Positions 1 to 7,097 of a stretch of 23,910 bases of DNA are shown here, piece by piece (within the stretch, counting starts at the first letter, position 1; the number at the start of each line of letters is the position of its first letter). The DNA comes from DSOS01 sp035286585 (GTDB lineage: Bacteria > Chloroflexota > Anaerolineae > Anaerolineales > UBA4823). The stretch covers positions 1 through 23,910 of the forward strand of contig DATEDC010000066.1 in the NCBI GenBank assembly GCA_035286585.1. The letters run 5' to 3'. Under the pieces are notes generated by a model. The model saw only the letters and a list, made by a program, of their open reading frames with translations, was not told the origin of the DNA and ran no database searches. The translations under genes and the position numbers were made by a program.

Positions 1-577
1 GGCCGCGCAGTTCGTAGAGCAGCGGTGATAAGATGCCCAGCACGCCAACCAGCGGGAAAGCCAGCATCAGGGCGGAGATCACCCAGCCGAGCCGGTTTTG
101 GCGCGGGAAGGCCATCCCGAAGGCGTAGAACGAGGCAAAAGCCGCCCAATATTTGAGATTGGCGAGGTGGTAGATGAGCGGCAGCTCGGGGTCGACCAGG
201 GGCACGCCATTGACAGCCAGCAGGGCATAGTTAATGAAGAACGCATTTTCGCTCGCGTCGAGCAGGCCCGCCAGGATCCCCGCGCCCAGGCCGAGCCAGG
301 CTAGGGGGAGAGCGCGCTCGGCGGTGACCGTGAACAACCCCAGAAAGACCACCAGGTAGCTCATCACGAACAGCGAATCGGCGGTGAAGAAGCCCAGTAC
401 GGCCTGCGGATAATCGTTGATCACGCGGATGAACTCGCTTTCCGCTCCGCGGGGAGTGCTGGGCTGCAGGCTCAGAGCCGGGTCGGGCGAGCGCACTACG
501 AAGCCCATCACGATCGTGCAGATGAATGCGACCAGAGCGGCTGCCGCAGAGGCCTGGTAGAGGAGTTTGTTGTTCAT
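1..577 (-). CDS. Multi-pass membrane protein, unknown function (3' end cut by window edge)
   Basis: The reading frame opens at ATG 577 and runs off the left edge after 192 codons without a stop, so the C-terminus is missing. The protein starts MNNKLLYQ and has about five hydrophobic segments, near residues 8-28, 60-83, 88-108, 138-158 and 165-187. The loop after the first segment (about 30-55) is polar and probably extracytoplasmic. I see no catalytic motif and do not recognise the family. There is no good Shine-Dalgarno sequence before the ATG, but an extended -10 promoter lies about 45 bp upstream (620-628), which supports this start. The gene reads away from the small gene at 831, so the two are divergent. 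That it is a membrane protein is seen in the sequence; its role is unknown. Confidence 0.75.
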   Translation of the reverse strand, partial: MNNKLLYQASAAAALVAFICTIVMGFVVRSPDPALSLQPSTPRGAESEFIRVINDYPQAVLGFFTADSLFVMSYLVVFLGLFTVTAERALPLAWLGLGAGILAGLLDASENAFFINYALLAVNGVPLVDPELPLIYHLANLKYWAAFASFYAFGMAFPRQNRLGWVISALMLAFPLVGVLGILSPLLYELRG

Positions 578-619
578 GTTGAGGTGCCCGCGTATTTGAT
601 CCGTCTCTAGGGTGGATAT

Positions 620-628
620 AGTATAGCA
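620..628 (-). promoter_or_regulatory. Extended -10 promoter for the membrane protein gene at 577
   Basis: On the minus strand this reads TGC TATACT, a TGN extension followed by a five-of-six -10 hexamer. No good -35 sits at the expected distance. Transcription would start near 613, giving a leader of about 35 nt before ATG 577. A TGGCAC further upstream resembles half of a sigma-54 site, but its partner is imperfect. Confidence 0.4.
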
Positions 629-751
629 AATATGCGACAAGTGTGCCATGTCTAGTTCGTAACTTGGGTCGAAGGGCTTTTTTCCGAATTTTTCCCCGAG
701 TGAACGGTACCCTACGTGCTTTTCTCCTGTCGGATCTGCTTCACCTTTCGA

Positions 752-779
752 TTGAATCAAGTTAAAATAACCAGACAAT
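752..779 (+). promoter_or_regulatory. Weak sigma-70-type promoter for the small gene at 831
   Basis: TTGAAT (752-757) and GACAAT (774-779) are separated by 16 bp, and each matches four of six consensus positions. The surrounding 750-815 stretch is markedly A+T-rich, as expected for a promoter region. The placement is plausible but not unique. Confidence 0.25.
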
Positions 780-830
780 AAAGAGCATTATTTTATTTAA
801 GACCCCCTATAAGCAGTTAAGGAGCTGAAA

Positions 831-1103
831 ATGAATATTATTATTAAGCGCAAATTGAAGGATTATGACTCCTGGAAGAGGATCGTTTCAGACTTAGAGG
901 GCGTACGCAAGGAGTATGGGTCTAAAGGCATGACCGTCTATCGAAATGCCAAGGATCCCAACGAAGTCTATCTGGTTTTTGATTGGGACGATAAGAAGCC
1001 ATATTCAAACTACTTTAACCTTCCAGAAGTGAAGAAAGCGTTAGCCGACACAGGAACGACCGAGGTTATTGAAGTGAGCGAGTCGTTCTATTTGGAAGAG
1101 TAA
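831..1103 (+). CDS. Small ABM-like (dimeric alpha+beta barrel) protein, 90 aa
   Basis: This 90-residue protein starts MNIIIKRKLKDYDSW. The pattern is an N-terminal beta strand, then an amphipathic helix with a DYDSWK segment, a strand (MTVYRNAKD), a hydrophobic VYLVFDWDD strand, a helix and a final strand. It fits the small cyclase/antibiotic-biosynthesis-monooxygenase fold of dimeric alpha+beta barrels. Members of that superfamily range from monooxygenases and heme-degrading enzymes to proteins of unknown function, so no reaction is claimed. A strong Shine-Dalgarno (AAGGAG, 819-824) precedes the ATG. The gene is visibly richer in A and T than its neighbours and is the only plus-strand gene in the left 19 kb. 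Both points are compatible with acquisition from elsewhere, which is inference. A perfect 20-bp palindrome follows its stop. Confidence 0.8.
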   Translation: MNIIIKRKLKDYDSWKRIVSDLEGVRKEYGSKGMTVYRNAKDPNEVYLVFDWDDKKPYSNYFNLPEVKKALADTGTTEVIEVSESFYLEE

Positions 1104-1110
1104 GTTTGTG

Positions 1111-1130
1111 GGGTGCGTCATGACGCACCC
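1111..1130. repeat. Perfect 20-bp palindrome after the small gene
   Basis: The sequence GGGTGCGTCATGACGCACCC equals its own reverse complement and begins 7 bp after the stop codon at 1103. As RNA it could form a stem of up to eight G+C-rich pairs. No U-run follows on either strand, so it is not a classical intrinsic terminator. From memory, very similar GTGCGTCATGACGCAC cores recur as dispersed palindromic repeats in many bacterial genomes; that would need a search. Confidence 0.6.
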
Positions 1131-1153
1131 TACCCGCTCCGCAGGTCGCCCTC

Positions 1154-1741
1154 TCACGGCACATCCACGACGCTGATCAGTCCTTTGATCTGCTCGAACC
1201 TGGTAGGCCCGATGCCGGAGACGTTTTGAACGTCCTCGATCGCCGCGAAGGGGCCACTGGATTGGCGATAGTCGATGATGCGCTGAGCGAGGGTGGGGCC
1301 GATGCCGGGCAGGCTCTCCAGCTCGCTCAAGGAAGCGGTGTTGATGTTGATCAACCCGCCGGCTGGGCTCGTCTCCTGGGGCAGCGTGGAACTCGCGGCT
1401 GGAGAATTAAGCGGGGTTGATGATTTGGAGGGGACGTGCACCCTGCCCCCATCCTGGAGGGGCGCAGCCAGGTTGAGCAGGCTGGCGTCCGCCTCCTCGC
1501 TCAAGCCGCCGGCCGCCTGGATGCCATCCTGGACGCGGCTGCCAGGCGGCAGGCTGTAGACGCCCGGCTGGAGCACCGCGCCGCTGAGATGGATTGTCAG
1601 CGGGCGGGGCGTTGGCGGGGGAGCTAGGAGGATGGCCTTCCCCCGCGGCGGGCTGGCGAGCAGCGCGATGACGCCGGCGGCGAGAATGCCGATGAGAATC
1701 CCGAAGCTGATTTGCCAGGCGGCTCTCCATCCGGCTTTCAC
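1154..1741 (-). CDS. comEA: ComEA-family DNA uptake protein (TM + SLBB + helix-hairpin-helix)
   Basis: ComEA binds incoming double-stranded DNA outside the cytoplasmic membrane during natural transformation and passes it to the ComEC channel. The 195-residue protein has one membrane anchor (about 10-30) and a proline-rich linker. An SLBB-like soluble-ligand domain follows (about 48-105, with GAVLQPGVYSLPPGSRV), then a low-complexity Ser/Thr/Pro linker. The tandem helix-hairpin-helix domain (about 131-190) contains NINTASLSELESLPGIGPTL and a second VSGIGPTRF hairpin. This is the standard Gram-positive-type ComEA order. The start is GTG 1741 with AGGAGGG six bases upstream. No comEC lies in the window; the S1-domain gene ends 91 bp upstream on the same strand, across a short hairpin (1768-1788). 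Family assignment is firm; a DNA-uptake role is inferred from the family. Confidence 0.92.
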   Translation of the reverse strand: MKAGWRAAWQISFGILIGILAAGVIALLASPPRGKAILLAPPPTPRPLTIHLSGAVLQPGVYSLPPGSRVQDGIQAAGGLSEEADASLLNLAAPLQDGGRVHVPSKSSTPLNSPAASSTLPQETSPAGGLININTASLSELESLPGIGPTLAQRIIDYRQSSGPFAAIEDVQNVSGIGPTRFEQIKGLISVVDVP

Positions 1742-1832
1742 AATCGCCCTCCTGCCTGAGTTTTGATCCTCAGTGAGCTCACCTGAGGCGGATACAAGCT
1801 CGCCGGGATACGCTGGAGTGCCCCGTCCCCGC

Positions 1833-2813
1833 TCAATCCGCTGCGGATACCAGGCTCAGGCCGAGGCGCTGGTTGGGCGCGTCGATGTGGATGATGCGCA
1901 CTTTAATCGCCTGCCCTTCGCACAGCAGGTCTTTCGGCGAGACGCTTTCATCGTGCCCGCAAAGCTCGGAGATGTGAATCAGGCCATCCAGACCCTCCTC
2001 CAGGCGGGCGAAGGCCCCAAAGGGGACGATGCTGGTGATGGTCGCCTCCGCGATCTGGCCGGGCTTGTAGCGGGTTTCAACCGTCGCCCAGGGGTTTGGC
2101 TGCAGGCGCTTGAGGCTGAGGGCGATGCGGGAGCGGTCGCTATCCACGCTGAGGATGTACACTTTGACCACCTCGCCGAAGCGAGCGACGTCGGCGGGAT
2201 GCCGCACCCTGCCCCAGGATAATTCGGAGACGTGGATCAGCCCCTCGATGCCGCCCAAATCCACGAACACGCCGAAGTCGGTGATATTGGTGATCGTGCC
2301 TTCGACGCACTGCGCCGGTTGCAGGTCCCTCAGCAGCAGGTTGCGGCTGCCGGAGGCGGCCTGCGCGGCGCGCTCGGAGAAAACCACCCGGCCGCGCTCC
2401 TGGTCGCACTCGATGATCTTCAACCGCAGCCGCACCCCGTGGTATGCAGCCAGGAATCGCTCCTGCTCGGCGGCTGGTTGGTCTGGCTGCAGGTCTACCA
2501 GGTGAGAAACCGGCACGAAGCCGTGCAGGCGATCGCCCCTGACCAGCAGCCCGCCCCGGTTGTGATCGCTGACTTCGAGGCTGACCACCTGGTCTTGGGC
2601 AAACAGCTCGCCGGCATAGCCCCAATCGACTTCCATCCATTCGCCAGCGGCGTTTTGGGCGAGCGCTTTGGGCCCGGCAGGCGCCGCATAAGAGGAGGAA
2701 GCCGGTTTATACGCTGCGTCTTCCGCCAGCACAGCTTCCCACCAGGATTCGTCCAGAGGGGGCGGCCCCCCGCCTCTCTCACGAGAGGTTTTGTAAGTCC
2801 ATTTGTTTACCAT
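1833..2813 (-). CDS. S1-domain RNA-binding protein (ribosomal protein S1-like)
   Basis: Three S1 (OB-fold) RNA-binding repeats are visible in this 326-residue protein. The first is a divergent one at about 70-145. The second is at about 165-235 (GTITNITDFGVFVDLGGIEG, then LIHVSELSW). The third is at about 250-322 (ATITSIVPFGAFARLEEGLDG, then LIHISEL). Bacterial proteins of this shape bind mRNA on the 30S subunit or act as accessory RNA-binding factors. At three repeats it is shorter than the 4-6 repeats of canonical S1, so it may not be the main S1 protein. The longest frame opens at GTG 2822. I chose ATG 2813 because it shares bases with the upstream stop codon (TAATG) and has AAGGTGGGG correctly spaced before it. 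Translation is therefore probably coupled to the 7TM-GAF gene. The first 60 residues before the S1 repeats are unlike any domain I know. Confidence 0.88.
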   Translation of the reverse strand: MVNKWTYKTSRERGGGPPPLDESWWEAVLAEDAAYKPASSSYAAPAGPKALAQNAAGEWMEVDWGYAGELFAQDQVVSLEVSDHNRGGLLVRGDRLHGFVPVSHLVDLQPDQPAAEQERFLAAYHGVRLRLKIIECDQERGRVVFSERAAQAASGSRNLLLRDLQPAQCVEGTITNITDFGVFVDLGGIEGLIHVSELSWGRVRHPADVARFGEVVKVYILSVDSDRSRIALSLKRLQPNPWATVETRYKPGQIAEATITSIVPFGAFARLEEGLDGLIHISELCGHDESVSPKDLLCEGQAIKVRIIHIDAPNQRLGLSLVSAAD

Positions 2814-4774
2814 TAACCCCACCTTGTTTGAGAATTAGAAACGTTATCTGAGCCAAGCTCAACCGGCATGTACTGGTCTTCTAAGGCCTGCTGCTCCATC
2901 TCAATAATGGTATTGGCAATCGCCTCAATCGCCACTCGCTGTTTGCGGTACAGATCGGCTTCAGACATCGCCAGCCGCAGCGCAACTTCGCGAACTTTGC
3001 GGCCTTCCATGAACTTGAGTTCGAGAATATTATATAGGATCCACTCGGCGGTGAAGCGCCTTTCCCCCTCCGGCTTCAGCCGCTCGATTGCCTGGCGCAG
3101 AATGGCGCGCAAGGCGTTGGTTGGATTGCCATCGTGCTCCTTCAAAGCCTGCTGAACGATTTGCAGTTTGAGCAGTGGGCTCTCGGTCAGCTTCGGTCCC
3201 CCCCAATAATGGGTCAGGGCTTCCTTCACGCTCGCAGAGAGGTCGTCCTGTTTGAACGGCGCCGGCGAGCCGGTGAGCGCCTGGCTGAGCGCGGCCCCAC
3301 TTTCGAAGCGCGCCGCAGCCCGCAGGTTCTGGATGAGCTCGACCTCGGGGGTCAACGCCTCCAGGGAGCTGAAAACCTGCTGCTGGAGGCGGCGATCTTC
3401 CAGCGCCTGAGCGGCGCGGCTGGACAGCAGGGATAGGGCTTCAAGCTGGTCGTCTTCCAGGGTTTGTTCCGAGGAGCGGACAATGCCCAACAGGCCGACC
3501 AACCCGCCTTCTGCCTCCCTCTGCTGGAACAAGGGGACCAACCAGTAATCACCCCAGGCGAATAGATCGCGATTTACACCGTTTTGGGAAATTTCGACTA
3601 ATTCTGCGGATAGATTCTCCTTTTCGAACAGGCGTTTGTCGCCAATCGGGACGAACAGGTCGAGCCCCTGAGAGCCCAAACCAGCCACGAACGCGCCCGG
3701 GGCCTGCAGCCGGTCGCAAATAGCCGCCAGCACCGATTCCAGGAACTGGCGCAGGTCGCCCGAGGTGAGCAGACGCTCCTCCAGTTTTTGCAGCAGGGCG
3801 ATGTCATCCCGGTCTCTGCCGTGGAACAGCCAGCGTTCCCAGATCGGCGCGGCCAGGGTGATCAGGTGTTCCATGATCAGGATCAAGGCGACCATCATGA
3901 TCGGCACCGCAGCGGAGTAGGCTAATCCCAGGGACTGGCCCGCCCGCCGCACCAGCGTGGTGATCGCTAAAACCGACGAAGCGGTTACCGGGCCGCGCAT
4001 GAGCCATTTGAACAGCCTGCGCTTGACCACCCGGTCGGGCCAGGGGACGCCGAAGAATGCCACCGAATATGCCATCAGGATCAACAAGGCGGAGACCAGC
4101 AAGTTGCTGAGCGTGGCGGCGAACCAGAACAGCATGGGCAAACGGGCTGCCAGGCTTGCCCCGAACAGCAGGAAAGGATAGGACCCCACTGCCGGCGCCA
4201 GGGCGCCAGCCATCAGATAGCCCATCCGCCTGCGGCTGGAGCGCGCCACGGTGCGGCGGTAGGCGCGCAGGAAATTGATGCCCGCGAAGAGCATCCCGAC
4301 CAGGTAATAGCCGTTGAACACCCAGGTCAGCCAGGTGCGCTCCAGGTGCGGCGCTGGCTCAACGCTTTCTCCCAGGGGACCCACCAGCAGCGAAAACGGC
4401 AGCGTGACCAGGAAAGCCAGCGAAACCAGGTACATCAGCCGGACAACCAGCCGGCGGCGACCGCGCGAGGGGCGCCCGGTGGTCGCCAGGAGCGCATCGG
4501 AAAAATGCACGTAGGTAGTGGGTAAAAAGGCGATGCCGACCCATTCGAGCTTGAGCCAGAACTCCAGCTCAGCCGGCGTGGTGGTGACGCTCGCGATCGC
4601 ATCCGCCACAAAGGTGACCACCACGCACGCCAGGATCAGCGCGAACGACCGGGCGACGCGATCGCGCAAGTTAAAAGAGAGCGCATACAGCAGCAGGGAA
4701 AAGGCGGTGATGGCAATCCCTGCGGTCAGCAGTTGATTCAGGGTGAGTAAACTTGAAAAGATGAAATCACTCAT
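2813..4774 (-). CDS. 7TM sensor-GAF-helix-turn-helix protein without a kinase domain
   Basis: This is a 653-residue membrane protein. About the first 300 residues hold seven or more hydrophobic segments (first near 10-32, last near 285-305), resembling the N-terminal 7TM module of some bacterial histidine kinases. A GAF-like domain follows (about 320-480), ending in a coiled stretch (DDQLEALSLLSSRAAQALEDRR). The rest is helical. At about 588-625 it contains GRKVREVALRLAMSEADLYR, which reads like a sigma-region-4 or LuxR-type helix-turn-helix. There is no H-box, no HATPase motif and no GGDEF or EAL motif, so it is not a kinase or cyclic-di-GMP enzyme. A membrane-held one-component regulator is my inference. 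A TTG at 4801 extends the frame; ATG 4774 was preferred, though neither start has a good Shine-Dalgarno. Its stop overlaps the start of the S1-domain gene (TAATG). Confidence 0.75.
   Translation of the reverse strand: MSDFIFSSLLTLNQLLTAGIAITAFSLLLYALSFNLRDRVARSFALILACVVVTFVADAIASVTTTPAELEFWLKLEWVGIAFLPTTYVHFSDALLATTGRPSRGRRRLVVRLMYLVSLAFLVTLPFSLLVGPLGESVEPAPHLERTWLTWVFNGYYLVGMLFAGINFLRAYRRTVARSSRRRMGYLMAGALAPAVGSYPFLLFGASLAARLPMLFWFAATLSNLLVSALLILMAYSVAFFGVPWPDRVVKRRLFKWLMRGPVTASSVLAITTLVRRAGQSLGLAYSAAVPIMMVALILIMEHLITLAAPIWERWLFHGRDRDDIALLQKLEERLLTSGDLRQFLESVLAAICDRLQAPGAFVAGLGSQGLDLFVPIGDKRLFEKENLSAELVEISQNGVNRDLFAWGDYWLVPLFQQREAEGGLVGLLGIVRSSEQTLEDDQLEALSLLSSRAAQALEDRRLQQQVFSSLEALTPEVELIQNLRAAARFESGAALSQALTGSPAPFKQDDLSASVKEALTHYWGGPKLTESPLLKLQIVQQALKEHDGNPTNALRAILRQAIERLKPEGERRFTAEWILYNILELKFMEGRKVREVALRLAMSEADLYRKQRVAIEAIANTIIEMEQQALEDQYMPVELGSDNVSNSQTRWG
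2817..2825 (-). promoter_or_regulatory. Ribosome binding site that sets the S1-domain gene start at ATG 2813
   Basis: On the minus strand AAGGTGGGG lies three to eleven bases before ATG 2813, inside the end of the preceding coding region. The AGGTGG core is five bases from the ATG. It overlaps the alternative GTG at 2822, which therefore cannot use it. Confidence 0.6.
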
Positions 4775-4842
4775 AGAAACTGATGACGTCTGTCTCGTCA
4801 AAAAAACCCAAAATGGTCGCTGATCGGGCAGAGGTCCGCCGG

Positions 4843-5382
4843 TTAGCGCAGCGATTTTGCAAAAAAGAGGCCAATATCATGGTTGGCGTAATAACGATCG
4901 TTGTAACCGCATAAATCGAAACCCAACTTCTGCGCCAGGCGAATGGCGGCGTGGTTTTTGGGCTGCACTTCGAGCACGATCCAGCGGCAGTCGTGGTTCT
5001 GCCCCCATTCCTGGGCGGCGAGCACCAGGGTGCTGGCGATGCCCTGCCGCCGGTAGCGGCGCACGACCGCCAGGTCGGTCACCCAGGCGGTGAGCGGGGC
5101 GATGTTCAGCATCAGGCTGGCATAGCCCACGATCTCCTCGTTCAGCCGGGCGACGAGCATGCCGGCGCGTTGGGTCCAGTTGTCGGGCAGGCTGTGGACG
5201 GGCCGCGGGTATTCGACCCGCACTGAGCGCGGCAGGCGAATCTCGCGAAAATTGATCTTGATGTTGCCCTCTTCCGGCTGGAGGTCCATCTGCCAGACGA
5301 AATCGGAGGAGTAATTGTGATCCATGGCGACCAGGGCGGGGATATCGGTAGCGATGGCGGGGCGTATCTCGATCTCGGGCAT
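4843..5382 (-). CDS. GNAT-family N-acetyltransferase
   Basis: The 179-residue protein has the GNAT fold signature. An N-terminal strand-helix (IEIRPAIATDIPALVAMDH) comes first. The central strands (VGYASLMLNIAPLTAWVTDLAVVRRYR) lead into the acetyl-CoA pyrophosphate loop RRQGIAS (111-117), and the C-terminus has the usual ARLGF-like strand-helix (AIRLAQKLGFDLCGYNDRYY). It should move an acetyl group from acetyl-CoA to an amine. The substrate cannot be read from the sequence; layout and length resemble RimI/PhnO-like small acetyltransferases. The start ATG 5382 has AGGAAAG about ten bases upstream. It follows the membrane-anchored protein gene by 19 bp on the same strand and is probably in the same transcript. 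Confidence 0.88.
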   Translation of the reverse strand: MPEIEIRPAIATDIPALVAMDHNYSSDFVWQMDLQPEEGNIKINFREIRLPRSVRVEYPRPVHSLPDNWTQRAGMLVARLNEEIVGYASLMLNIAPLTAWVTDLAVVRRYRRQGIASTLVLAAQEWGQNHDCRWIVLEVQPKNHAAIRLAQKLGFDLCGYNDRYYANHDIGLFFAKSLR

Positions 5383-5401
5383 GGGCGGTTTCTTTCCTGG
5401 T

Positions 5402-6100
5402 TTAAGGTGCGGTCACTCTGAGCTGGACGATGCAGGGCGGCAGGGATCGTCCCTGGTTGTCGGTCGCCACCAGGCCGAGCTGGTAGTCGCCGGCGGTCAG
5501 CAGGCTGGTGTTCCAGGAGCCGAGGGCCGCCTCTTGCCTGACCTCGTTGCCGGCGAGGATGGTCAGCCAGTTGGCTTCCTGCGGGTTTTTCATTTCGAGC
5601 TTGTAGAAGCCGAAATTGGGGATGTTCACCGTGCCGGTGATGGTCACAATCCCGCCGATCTCGCTGCCGTTTTCAGGAGAGGAGATGAAAAGCTCTCCCG
5701 GCAGGCAGCCGTCCCCGGCGGTCGGCGCGCTGGTTGCGGGCGCGGCCGGGGTTTGCGCTGAGAGCAGCTCGCCTTCTGGGAGGGTGGCTGCCGGCAGGGT
5801 GGTGGTAGGGGTGGCCAGCAAATTCAAGGTGGGGGTGAGCAAAGGCACAGCCCCCGGCACGGCAGGGGCGATGAAAGAGACCAGAACGAACTCGGTGATT
5901 GCCATGGCTAACAACAGGATGATCACGCTGGCAGCCTGATTCAGGCGTGATTGGGCGTTCTCACGTTCAAGGCCGAATCCCGCGCCGCGCAGTTCTTGCC
6001 AGGCAAGCAGGAACTTGCGGATATAAATCAGCCCACCCAGGCTCAAAAACAGGTAAATCCATAGCTCGTAGGTCCTGAAAAAACGCAGCGCCTCTTCCAT
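5402..6100 (-). CDS. Membrane-anchored protein with extracellular Ig-like domain
   Basis: This 232-residue protein has two hydrophobic segments (about 12-30 and 57-82) separated by a basic, cytoplasm-like stretch. A linker rich in Thr, Pro and Ala follows (about 85-135). The C-terminal beta-rich domain (about 135-230) holds SSPENGSEIGGIVTITGTV and ends in GDYQLGLVATDNQGR. The latter pattern is typical of bacterial Ig-like or Big-type domains displayed outside the cell. Two cysteines (in DGCLPG and LPPCIV) could form a disulfide across that domain. No enzymatic motif is present and I do not recognise a named family. The start ATG 6100 lies 13 bp after the purine nucleoside phosphorylase stop, so the two are likely co-transcribed. 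Surface display is an inference from layout. Confidence 0.75.
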   Translation of the reverse strand: MEEALRFFRTYELWIYLFLSLGGLIYIRKFLLAWQELRGAGFGLERENAQSRLNQAASVIILLLAMAITEFVLVSFIAPAVPGAVPLLTPTLNLLATPTTTLPAATLPEGELLSAQTPAAPATSAPTAGDGCLPGELFISSPENGSEIGGIVTITGTVNIPNFGFYKLEMKNPQEANWLTILAGNEVRQEAALGSWNTSLLTAGDYQLGLVATDNQGRSLPPCIVQLRVTAP

Positions 6101-6113
6101 GGGGCATCCGCTG

Positions 6114-6959
6114 TCATTCTGCAGGCAGCCGTCTCAGCACTCCTTTGAGGAGTGTGGCTAGTTTGGGTACGATGATCTCCCCGGCCTGCAGCACCTCTTC
6201 GTGAGTTGTGATCGTATTCCCGTCCAGGTTGGCCTTGTTGCTGATGCCAGAAACGCCCAGGGTGCGCTGCCCGCCGTGGCGCGCCACGGTTACTTCTGGC
6301 ACGGTGGACATCCCCACCGCATCTACGCCGGCGCTGCGCAAAAAGCGCAGGTCAGCCGGGGTTTCGAAAGAAGGCCCCGCCAGGCAAACGTAAACGCCTT
6401 CCTGGAGGCGGATATCGTTCTCCTGAGCCACCTGGCGGGCGAGGTCGCCGAGCTGGCGGTCGTAAGCCTGACTCATGTCTGGGAAGCGAGGTCCCAGCGT
6501 GTCCAGGTTGGGGCCGCGCAGCGGGTTCAGCCCGGCCATGCCGATCAGGTTCAGGTGGTCGGTAATCAACATCAGGTCGCCCGGCGTGTAATCCGGGTTC
6601 ACCGCGCCAGCCGCGTTGGTTACGATCAGGGTGCGCGCTCCCAGCCTCTGAGAGACCCGCACCGGCAGCCCAATTTGAGCGATGCTATACCCCTCGTAAT
6701 AGTGGGCGCGCCCCTGCATGATCATGACTTGCCTGCCCTCCAGTTGTCCGATCACCAGGCGTCCCTGGTGACCCTGAACGGTAGAGGCGGGCCAGGAGGG
6801 CAGCTCCTGGTAGGGGATCAAGGCGGCGTCTGCGACCGCCTCGGCGAGCGAACCCAGGCCCGATCCCAGGATAAGGGCGATCTTGGGTGGGGAAGATATC
6901 CGTTTGCGGATCAGATCCGCGATCTGGTCGATTTGTGCCAGGGTGAAGAATTCAGTCAT
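6114..6959 (-). CDS. punA: Purine nucleoside phosphorylase (trimeric, inosine/guanosine type)
   Basis: The enzyme splits inosine or guanosine with phosphate to the free base and ribose 1-phosphate in cytoplasmic purine salvage. Family motifs are all visible. They are the phosphate-binding ILGSGLGSLAE near the N-terminus, VQGHQGRL, the MQGRAHYYEGY loop, TLIVTNAAGAVNP, LITDHLNLIG, the GPSFETPADLRFLR segment, VGMSTVPEV, and the late SNKAN plus THEEVL purine-site region. From ATG 6959 the protein has 281 residues, the usual family length. The frame continues upstream to ATG 7016 and GTG 7031. ATG 7016 has a fair Shine-Dalgarno (AGAGG) that ATG 6959 lacks, so a 300-residue form with 19 extra N-terminal residues is possible. 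An extended -10 promoter lies at 7089-7097. Substrate preference (6-oxopurine versus methylthioadenosine) was not resolved. Confidence 0.93.
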   Translation of the reverse strand: MTEFFTLAQIDQIADLIRKRISSPPKIALILGSGLGSLAEAVADAALIPYQELPSWPASTVQGHQGRLVIGQLEGRQVMIMQGRAHYYEGYSIAQIGLPVRVSQRLGARTLIVTNAAGAVNPDYTPGDLMLITDHLNLIGMAGLNPLRGPNLDTLGPRFPDMSQAYDRQLGDLARQVAQENDIRLQEGVYVCLAGPSFETPADLRFLRSAGVDAVGMSTVPEVTVARHGGQRTLGVSGISNKANLDGNTITTHEEVLQAGEIIVPKLATLLKGVLRRLPAE

Positions 6960-6961
6960 CA

Positions 6962-6974
6962 AATAACCGTTATT
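6962..6974. repeat. 13-bp inverted repeat just before the purine nucleoside phosphorylase start
   Basis: AATAAC and GTTATT flank a single C, a perfect dyad of six-base arms two bases upstream of ATG 6959. If ATG 7016 is the true start it lies inside the coding region and is probably chance. It could otherwise be an operator half-site pair. Confidence 0.25.
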
Positions 6975-7088
6975 GGAAACACCTGTAACCTCGACAGCCG
7001 CCCCTTCACTGCTCATACACTGCCTCTTCACTGCTCCTTCATTACGCCAGGCAGCGGTTGTGCGAAATTTCCTAAATAACCAAAAATT

Positions 7089-7097
7089 ATTATATCA
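7089..7097 (-). promoter_or_regulatory. Extended -10 promoter for purine nucleoside phosphorylase
   Basis: On the minus strand this reads TGA TATAAT, a perfect extended -10. It lies across the last codons and stop (TAA, 7092-7090) of the threonine aldolase gene. No -35 match exists at 16-18 bp, as is usual for extended -10 promoters. Initiation would be near 7082, giving a leader of about 65-120 nt depending on which start is used. Confidence 0.5.

Noticed and set aside
596..660. TGGCAC-type sigma-54 promoter before the first gene
   Set aside because: The second half (TCGC) does not match TTGC properly, and an extended -10 for the main sigma factor is a better explanation.
1768..1788. Hairpin CCTCAG/CTGAGG between the S1-domain gene and comEA, considered as a terminator
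   Set aside because: The stem is only six pairs plus an inner palindrome, and no T-run follows on the minus strand; not enough to call a terminator.
6201..7079. Plus-strand open frame of 292 codons
   Set aside because: It is opposite the purine nucleoside phosphorylase gene, whose motifs are unmistakable; no family resemblance.
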